From NCBI RefSeq assembly GCF_900100885.1, contig NZ_LT629692.1, positions 806,001 through 870,000 on the forward strand: a stretch of DNA of 64,000 bases, written 5' to 3'. Within the stretch, counting starts at the first letter, position 1, and the number at the start of each line of letters is the position of its first letter. Both the position numbers and the translations under genes were made by a program. The DNA is from Microbacterium pygmaeum. Lineage in GTDB: Bacteria > Actinomycetota > Actinomycetes > Actinomycetales > Microbacteriaceae. Below the pieces are notes generated by a model. It had not been told where the DNA came from, searched no databases, and saw only the letters and a list, made by a program, of their open reading frames with translations. Shown here in pieces: positions 58,698 through 64,000 of this stretch.

Positions 58698-60152
58698 TCA
58701 GAGCCCTTCGCGCGCCTCGAGGCGGCCGGAGGCGATCGCCGCGATGAACGAGGCGTAATCGGCGTCGTTCTGATCCGCGTAGGCCACCGAGAACTCGCTG
58801 ATCGCCTCGTCGAACCTCGCCGACCGGCCGAGGTATGCGGCGATCTCCACCCGGTCGCCGGATCGCGCGTGCGCCCGGGCGAGCGTCTCTCCGCAGATCC
58901 GGGCGTAGAGCAGCGCGCCCCGCGGGATCATGACCTCGGGGTCGAACGAGCCCTTCCAGTCGTGCAGCTGCCGGACGTAGAAGTCGCGTTCGATGCCGCC
59001 GTCGCCGCGGACGCGCCGCCAGCCGAGGAAGATGTCGGTGGATGCCTGCATCCGGCGTTGGCCGCGGACCACGCGTTCGCCGTGGGAGGCGTATTCGCTC
59101 GGCTCCAGGAACCGCTCCAGCACCGATGCTCGCGCTTCCTTCGCCTGCAGGAACAGCGGGTCCGAGGCATCGCGTCCGGTGAGCAGCACGATCCACGCCC
59201 GCGTGCCGACGCTGCCGACGCCGACCACCTTCCTGGCCATGTGCACATACCTGTACTCCGCGAGCGGATGCCGCGCCACCAGCAGCGTCGAGCGGTAGGA
59301 GGCGAGGATGCCCCGCATCGTCGCCTCGGTGTTGCGGATCTCGTGCGCGTCGGTGACGACGTCCTCGACGGGGACGATGAGCGGCGGGTCCGCGATGATG
59401 CGCATCTCGCCGTCATCGTTGGTGACGAGCTTGGAGAACGCCCGCAGGCGGTCCTTCGTGCGTGCCTTGGCGACGATCGTCTCGACGGCCTTCACCTGTC
59501 GCTTGTCGGCCCGCGAGGCTGCACGTTCCGCCTTGACCCACGACTCCACTTGCTCCGCGTCGAGGTGATCGTACCAGGCATCCAGCACCGAGGACTCCGC
59601 GGCCTCGATCATGCGCTCGCGGTACCCGCGTGCGGCGGCCAGGCGGAGCTGCTGACGCTCCTCGTCGGTGAAGCCGCGATGCCGGCCGGCGATCTCGAAA
59701 CTGGCCACGAGGCGCTTGAGGTCCCACTCGAAGGGCCCCGGATGCGTCTCGTCGAAGTCGTTGATGTCGAACAGCAGGCGCCGCTCCGGGCTGCCGAACA
59801 ACCCGAAGTTGGACAGGTGCGCGTCGCCGCACAGCTGCACGGTCAGACCGCTCTTCGGCGTCCGCGCCAGGTCCGCCGCCATCAGCAGCGCCGCCCCCCG
59901 GTAGAACGTGAAGGGCGAGACCATCATCCGGCCGTGCCGGATCGGCACCAGCTCGGGAACGCGGGACTCGGCCTGCTCCTCCAGGAGGGCGATCGGATCG
60001 GCTCGGTCGGCGGGCGTCTCCCAGACGGCGTGACTGGTCCGCGGGGTACCGATGCGCCTCGCACGGCCGTACGCACGGCGACCCTCGAAGTCCGCGCGAT
60101 CCGGCGTCGCCGGGATCGTCGCGGACGCGGTGTCAGAAGCAGTCGGAACCAT
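58698..60152 (-). CDS. DUF2252 family protein (phosphotransferase-like fold)
   Basis: 484 aa. DUF2252 landmarks: RHGRMMVSPFTFYRGAALLM, VQLCGDAHLSNFGLFGSPER (kinase-like GDAHxxN catalytic loop), LLFDINDFDETHPGPFEWDL (DxD-type metal loop), then RKVVGVGSVGTRAWIVLLTG and LARAHARSGD. The pattern is that of aminoglycoside-phosphotransferase-like folds, so a kinase role on an unknown small molecule is plausible but unproven. I use the second Met with gaaagaagg 5 nt upstream (60152), not the GTG at 60170. Confidence 0.87.
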   Translation of the reverse strand: MVPTASDTASATIPATPDRADFEGRRAYGRARRIGTPRTSHAVWETPADRADPIALLEEQAESRVPELVPIRHGRMMVSPFTFYRGAALLMAADLARTPKSGLTVQLCGDAHLSNFGLFGSPERRLLFDINDFDETHPGPFEWDLKRLVASFEIAGRHRGFTDEERQQLRLAAARGYRERMIEAAESSVLDAWYDHLDAEQVESWVKAERAASRADKRQVKAVETIVAKARTKDRLRAFSKLVTNDDGEMRIIADPPLIVPVEDVVTDAHEIRNTEATMRGILASYRSTLLVARHPLAEYRYVHMARKVVGVGSVGTRAWIVLLTGRDASDPLFLQAKEARASVLERFLEPSEYASHGERVVRGQRRMQASTDIFLGWRRVRGDGGIERDFYVRQLHDWKGSFDPEVMIPRGALLYARICGETLARAHARSGDRVEIAAYLGRSARFDEAISEFSVAYADQNDADYASFIAAIASGRLEAREGL

Positions 60153-60347
60153 GTCGAGCCTTCTTTCCACCTCACCGGCCCGCCACGAGCGTGGCGCGGC
60201 GCGTCGAAGTGCCCGGCGTCAGTCTGGCAGCGGCGCGCTTCCGGTGGCATCACTCTCCCGGGGTGATCGTGGCCGTTCGCTCTGTCGCGCCTCGGCGCAG
60301 GCGCATACGGTCGGGACGCGGCGTCCGGCCGCCGAACGGAGCGCCCC

Positions 60348-61025
60348 ATGACCGAATCCGCGCAGGCCCCCCGGCCGCTGGCATCGCCGCGGGCGGCGGC
60401 CCTGGCCGGCGTCCTGTTCGCCGTGCTGTTCACCGTCGCCCTCGTGCTGCTGCGCTCCTCGCTTCCCGAGACCCTCACCGGCAACGACGACTGGCTGGAA
60501 GGCGGTGGCGCCACGCGGATCAGCATCGCCCTCGGGATGCTGCCGTTCGCCGGCATCGCGTTCCTGTGGTTCATGGGTGTCGTCCGCGACCGGTTCAAAG
60601 ACGCCGAGGACCAGCTGTTCTCGTCGGTGTTCATCGGCAGCGGACTGCTGTTCCTGGCGATGCTCTTCGTCTCCGGCGCGATCGCCGGCGGAATCGTCGC
60701 GAGCATGCCGTTCGTGGCCGACGAGCAGAGTCGGGCAGAGGTGTCGAACTTCGGTCGGGCGGTGATGCTGCAGGTCAGCAACATCTACGCCCTGCGGATG
60801 GCCGGAGTGCTGCTGATCTGCCTCGCGACCATGTGGCTGCGCACGCGCGTGATGCCGCGCTGGCTCGCCTTCGTCACCTACGCCGTGGCGCTCGTGCTGC
60901 TGGTGGTCACCAGCGTCAGCCTGTGGGTGACGCTGATCTTCCCCGCGTGGGTGCTGGCGGTCAGCGTCCTGATCCTGGTCCAGAACTACCGGCGCGGGCA
61001 CCCGGCCGCAGCGGGGATCAGCTGA
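60348..61025 (+). CDS. Hypothetical six-TM membrane protein, 225 aa
   Basis: Six helices: AALAGVLFAVLFTVALVLL, IALGMLPFAGIAFLWFMGVV, SSVFIGSGLLFLAMLFVSGA, MLQVSNIYALRMAGVLLICL, WLAFVTYAVALVLLVVTSVS and IFPAWVLAVSVLILVQNY. A motif GNDDWLEGGGATRISI lies in the first exterior loop, and VRDRFKDAEDQLFSSVF in the next cytoplasmic one. I cannot name a family. The 195 bp before it hold a TACGGT-like hexamer but no clear RBS. Its end overlaps the carboxypeptidase end by 8 nt tail to tail. Confidence 0.78.
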   Translation: MTESAQAPRPLASPRAAALAGVLFAVLFTVALVLLRSSLPETLTGNDDWLEGGGATRISIALGMLPFAGIAFLWFMGVVRDRFKDAEDQLFSSVFIGSGLLFLAMLFVSGAIAGGIVASMPFVADEQSRAEVSNFGRAVMLQVSNIYALRMAGVLLICLATMWLRTRVMPRWLAFVTYAVALVLLVVTSVSLWVTLIFPAWVLAVSVLILVQNYRRGHPAAAGIS

Positions 61026-62550
61026 TGCCGAGCAGTTCGAGCGGATGGGTGAGGCGCCACCAGGCGCTGGGCGGTTCGACATCGTCGGCCAGTTCGAGCT
61101 CGACCGTCGTCGAATTCAGGGGTCCTTGCACCGCGAGGCTGCCCACGGTCTCGCCGGCGGACAACGCATCGCCCAGCGAGAAGGTGGTGGAGACCGCCCC
61201 TGAGCCGCCGTTGAAGAGGATCACGCTCGCGTCCGCCGCAGTGATCACGTCGACCTCCTCGCCCCAGGCCGTGGTGACGTGCCCGGTCACCGTCCCCTGA
61301 GGCACCGACGGCGCAGGCTGGAGTCCGAGTTCGACATCGGCGTACAGCTGACGCGATGCGGCGAGGCGGGTGTCGTCGTCGGGCTGTCCGAGCACGACCG
61401 CGTACACGCGCACCGTCGTCTCGCCGACCTGCACGTTCTTTCCGGACAGCAGCGTGTAGGCGTCGAGTGAGCCGGTCTTGATGCCGACGACGCCCGGATC
61501 CGCGAGCAGGCCGTTCGTGTTGGTCACCAGCCCCGCCCCCGGCAGGTCGACCGATTGCGTCCCGACGATCTCCGCGATCACCGGGTTGGCCATCGCGAGC
61601 TTGGCCAGCGACATCATCGATTCGGGCGTCGCGGTGTTGCGCGGGTCGAGACCGGTGGGCTCGACGACCGTGATGCCGTTGACGCCGTGCGCGGTGAGCC
61701 AGGTCGATGCCGCGGCCGCGTACACCGACTGCGACGGCCAGATGTTGTAGGCGAGCCGGTCCGCGTAGTTGCCGGCCGAGCCGATCAGCATGCCCTGCAG
61801 CAGCTGGTACTCGCTGAGGGTGCCGCCGACCGGGACGTCGAGGGCCGATTCGTTGTTCGAGAGGTAGTCCCAGTACTCGTCGCTGTCGCCCTGGGTGAAG
61901 CGGAACTCCGGGCCAGTCTCTCCCAGTGCGAGGGGCATCTCCTCCAGGACGAGCAGCGCGGTGATGACCTTCGTGATGCTCGCCATCTGGGACGGGTCGA
62001 CCGCTGATGCGATGGGACCGCCGATCCCGTCGACCGCAACGGCGGCGCTGCCCGACGCGGGCCAGTTCAGCACGGCGGGCGGCGCGACCGCCGCCTGCAC
62101 CTCGACCGCCTCGATGGCCGGGGGGATCGCGTGCAGCGGCCAGAGCAGCGTCGTGGCAGCGTAGGCGCCCGCCAGGGCGGCGATGATCAGGGTCGGCACG
62201 ACCACGCCGGCGCGCAGCAGCGACCGGCGCGGGGGCACGGCGAGCAGGTCGGCCTGCGCGGGCAGGTAGGGCGACCCCGCCGCCTCGAGGGTGGGGGCGG
62301 CGCTGGGCGCCGAAGCGACCGCACGCTCGTCGACCCACGACAGCGCCGCTGGTCGCGCGGCTGCTGCCGCGATCACGGTCGAGGTCGTCGCTGCCGGGGC
62401 AGCGGTGAGTGTCGCCGCGGCGGAGTACACCGCGGTGGCATCCGCATCGGTCAGGGTCGCCGTGCTGCTCGCATCCCCGCCGGACTCGGGCGAGCGCTGC
62501 GTCTCGCGGAGCCGGCGACGCGTCTGCGCGGGCGGGTCCTCCGAGGTCAT
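61018..62550 (-). CDS. D-alanyl-D-alanine carboxypeptidase (DacA/PBP5-type, S11)
   Basis: 510 aa. A 110-residue cytoplasmic Ala/Thr-rich start, one signal-anchor helix (GVVVPTLIIAALAGAYAATT), then the S11 domain. Active-site SxxK is SITK (191-194) and KTG is at 358-360 (GIKTGS). The SxN motif is SAGN at 258-261, one residue away from the usual SxN. Trims peptidoglycan pentapeptides outside the membrane. Leaderless start behind TACTTT-N6. Divergent from the TPP-controlled transporter. Confidence 0.87.
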   Translation of the reverse strand: MTSEDPPAQTRRRLRETQRSPESGGDASSTATLTDADATAVYSAAATLTAAPAATTSTVIAAAAARPAALSWVDERAVASAPSAAPTLEAAGSPYLPAQADLLAVPPRRSLLRAGVVVPTLIIAALAGAYAATTLLWPLHAIPPAIEAVEVQAAVAPPAVLNWPASGSAAVAVDGIGGPIASAVDPSQMASITKVITALLVLEEMPLALGETGPEFRFTQGDSDEYWDYLSNNESALDVPVGGTLSEYQLLQGMLIGSAGNYADRLAYNIWPSQSVYAAAASTWLTAHGVNGITVVEPTGLDPRNTATPESMMSLAKLAMANPVIAEIVGTQSVDLPGAGLVTNTNGLLADPGVVGIKTGSLDAYTLLSGKNVQVGETTVRVYAVVLGQPDDDTRLAASRQLYADVELGLQPAPSVPQGTVTGHVTTAWGEEVDVITAADASVILFNGGSGAVSTTFSLGDALSAGETVGSLAVQGPLNSTTVELELADDVEPPSAWWRLTHPLELLGIS

Positions 62551-62556
62551 TCGCCT

Positions 62557-62562
62557 AAAGTA
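62557..62562 (-). promoter_or_regulatory. -10 element of leaderless carboxypeptidase gene
   Basis: TACTTT on the minus strand, spacer aggcga (6 nt), ATG at 62550. Confidence 0.65.
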
Positions 62563-62579
62563 CCTCGTCCGCGGCGGAG

Positions 62580-62585
62580 TACACT
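62580..62585 (+). promoter_or_regulatory. -10 element of the TPP-riboswitch transcript
   Basis: TACACT ends about 10 nt before the first riboswitch helix, so transcription should begin near 62592. Confidence 0.6.
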
Positions 62586-62595
62586 GATTGCCACA

Positions 62596-62685
62596 ACCAC
62601 GGGAGTCCGGTGAGCCGGGCTGAGAGGAAGCGAACCACGCTTCGACCGTCGAACCTGATCTGGATCATGCCAGCGCAGGGAGGAG
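62596..62685 (+). ncRNA. TPP riboswitch (THI element)
   Basis: Carries the conserved segments in order: gggctgagag (pyrimidine-sensor helix, near 62617-62626), accgtcgaacctgatctgga (62645-62664) and tgccagcgcaggga (62668-62681), the THI-box hallmarks. The RBS ggagg (62680-62684) is at its 3' end, so thiamine pyrophosphate binding probably hides it from ribosomes. It controls a YkoE/YkoD transporter, consistent with thiamine-precursor import. Confidence 0.95.
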
Positions 62686-62690
62686 CATCC

Positions 62691-63320
62691 ATGCACGTCT
62701 CCACGTCCGCACCCGCACGAACCGGTGCCTCCGCACGCGTTCTCCGCTGGAGAGTCGTCGACATCGTCGTCGCCAGCGTGATCGGTGTCGCATCCGGCCT
62801 GATCTTCCTCCTCTGGAACATCGGCTACCTCGGCCCGAAAACGCTGCTGGAGCCGCTCCTGCCCGGACTCCAGGGGCTCCTGGACGGACCCTGGCTGTTC
62901 GCCGGCGTGCTCGGAGCCCTGATCATCCGCAAGCCGGGCGCCGCGATCTACACCGAGCTGCTGGCCGCGGTCGTCTCGGCCCTGGTGGGCAACGCGTGGG
63001 GCGGGTTCCTCACGATCGAGGCCGGCATCGTCCAGGGGCTGGGCGCCGAACTGATCTTCCTGATCTTCTTCTACCGCCGCTTCAGCCTGCCGGTCGCCAT
63101 CCTCGCCGGCGCCGGCGCGGCCCTGGCCGGCGGCATCAACAACCTGATCCTCTGGTACCCGGGATCGGATGCCGCGTTCACGACGATCTACCTGGTCAGC
63201 ACCGTGCTCTCGGGCGCCGTGATCGCCGGCGCGCTGTCGTGGGTGCTGGCGCGCGGACTCGCGGCGACCGGGGCGCTGGATCGCTTCGCTTCGGGCCGCG
63301 AGGCCCGCGCCCGCGTCTGA
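62691..63320 (+). CDS. ykoE: YkoE: ECF transporter S component for thiamine precursor
   Basis: 209 aa, six helices: IVVASVIGVASGLIFLLWNI, LLDGPWLFAGVLGALIIRKP, GAAIYTELLAAVVSALVGNAWG, GGFLTIEAGIVQGLGAELIF, LPVAILAGAGAALAGGINNL and IYLVSTVLSGAVIAGALSWV. The GxxxYTExxA and QGxGAELIF motifs belong to YkoE-type substrate components for hydroxymethylpyrimidine/thiamine. ATG 62691 has ggagg just before it; an ATG at 62706 is not needed. Under TPP riboswitch control, and 2 nt before the ATPase gene. Confidence 0.92.
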   Translation: MHVSTSAPARTGASARVLRWRVVDIVVASVIGVASGLIFLLWNIGYLGPKTLLEPLLPGLQGLLDGPWLFAGVLGALIIRKPGAAIYTELLAAVVSALVGNAWGGFLTIEAGIVQGLGAELIFLIFFYRRFSLPVAILAGAGAALAGGINNLILWYPGSDAAFTTIYLVSTVLSGAVIAGALSWVLARGLAATGALDRFASGREARARV

Positions 63321-63322
63321 CG

Positions 63323-64000
63323 ATGACGCCTGCCGCGTCCTCGTCAGCGCGTGCGGTCCGTCCGGCGAGCGTCGAGGCACGCGGGTGGGGCTGGCGGCAC
63401 GCGAGCCGGCACGCATGGGCGGTGACGAATGCCTCGTTCCGCATCGAACCGGGGGAGCGCGTGCTGCTGCTGGGCGCATCGGGGTCCGGCAAGTCCACGC
63501 TGTTGCACGGCCTGGCGGGCGTGCTCGGCGGGGGCGAGGAGGGCGAGCAGGTCGGCGAGCTGCTCGTCGACGGCGAACCCGCCGCCGCCGGCCGCGGTCG
63601 CTCGGGTCTGGTGCTGCAGGATCCCGACTCCCAGGTGATCCTCGCCCGCGTCGGCGACGATGTGGCCTTCGGCTGCGAGAACATCGGCGTCCCCCGCGAC
63701 GAGATCTGGCATCGCGTCGACGCCGCGCTGGACGCGGTCGGCCTCGATGTCCCCCTCGACCGGGCGACCAAGGCGCTGTCCGGCGGGCAGAAGCAGCGGC
63801 TCGCGCTGGCCGGAGCGATCGCGATGCGTCCGGGGCTTCTGCTGCTGGACGAGCCCACCGCCAACCTCGACCCCGACGGTGTCGCGGGTGTGCGTGCAGC
63901 CGTGCGGCGCACGCTGGACGAGCACCCTGCGACGCTGGTGGTGATCGAACACCGGGTGGAGGTGTGGCTTCCGATCGTGACGCGCGTGATCGTGCTGGGT
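63323..64000 (+). CDS. ykoD: YkoD-like ECF ABC ATPase (3' end cut)
   Basis: 226 codons of the energising ATPase are visible; the rest lies beyond the window. Domain one is complete: Walker A LGASGSGKST, Q-loop LVLQDPDSQVIL, signature LSGGQKQRLALAGAIA, Walker B LLLLDEPTANLDPDG and switch IEHR. YkoD proteins carry a second ATPase domain, which would follow. Starts at the ATG 2 nt after ykoE. A YkoC-type T component would be expected next. Confidence 0.88.
   Translation, partial: MTPAASSSARAVRPASVEARGWGWRHASRHAWAVTNASFRIEPGERVLLLGASGSGKSTLLHGLAGVLGGGEEGEQVGELLVDGEPAAAGRGRSGLVLQDPDSQVILARVGDDVAFGCENIGVPRDEIWHRVDAALDAVGLDVPLDRATKALSGGQKQRLALAGAIAMRPGLLLLDEPTANLDPDGVAGVRAAVRRTLDEHPATLVVIEHRVEVWLPIVTRVIVLG

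Overview
The window is high-GC (roughly 70%), gene-dense actinobacterial chromosome. Gene content and style point to Microbacteriaceae, most likely Microbacterium: GlyQS-type glycyl-tRNA synthetase, a HemY-type oxidase and stand-alone uroporphyrinogen-III synthase, F420 genes, many 4-nt ATGA/GTGA gene overlaps, leaderless starts, and a very frequent hexamer GCATCC/GGATGC. I see no insertion sequence, prophage, CRISPR array, tRNA or rRNA, so this looks like resident core and soil-lifestyle chromosome. The genus is an inference; the high-GC actinobacterial assignment is secure.

Layout. 1-3.4 kb: a CUT2 sugar ABC importer, probably for rhamnose. 3.4-6.4 kb: two MFS transporters. 6.5-9.9 kb: short single genes (GNAT-like, cyclase-family, hypotheticals, a lipoprotein), most with leaderless starts. 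9.9-14.2 kb: a methyltransferase, then a lipoprotein that fuses a solute-binding domain to a VWA domain, with a membrane partner. 14.2-16.4 kb: glyS and a lipoprotein. 16.6-21.2 kb: a membrane glycosyltransferase 2 facing an OmpR-type regulator and an operon of HhH-GPD repair protein, DUF1801 protein and GH6 endoglucanase. 21.3-29.9 kb: a four-gene FtsX/MacB-type ABC operon coupled to a porphyrinogen oxidase. 30.0-31.1 kb: a YtxH/holin/DUF3618 trio. 31.3-39.4 kb: hemD, then the F420 region: cofD and a TauE-like gene on +, and fbiC, a flavin monooxygenase, fgd and cofC overlapping on -.

39.5-48.6 kb: an ABC-2 exporter whose ATPase has a long acidic tail, an HIBCH-like hydrolase, an LssY_C protein, a J-domain/NERD-like protein and a sulfatase. 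48.7-52.6 kb: a heterodimeric ABC exporter. 52.7-58.0 kb: two SulP transporters, the second leading a minus-strand operon with GAP, DUF6325 and SHOCT proteins. 58.1-62.6 kb: membrane proteins, a DUF2252 protein and a D-Ala-D-Ala carboxypeptidase. 62.6-64.0 kb: a TPP riboswitch before a YkoE/YkoD thiamine-precursor ECF transporter, cut by the window end.

The most unusual point is fbiC: its CofG half has the radical-SAM CxxxCxxC motif, but its CofH half has lost all three cluster cysteines while the rest of the CofH sequence is well kept. The same operon carries fgd and cofC, and cofD is nearby, so the F420 pathway looks alive. Other points are 17 starts placed 6-7 nt behind a TANNNT-like -10 hexamer, several compact repeat or palindrome arrays between genes, and a GT2/regulator/GH6 polysaccharide-like locus.
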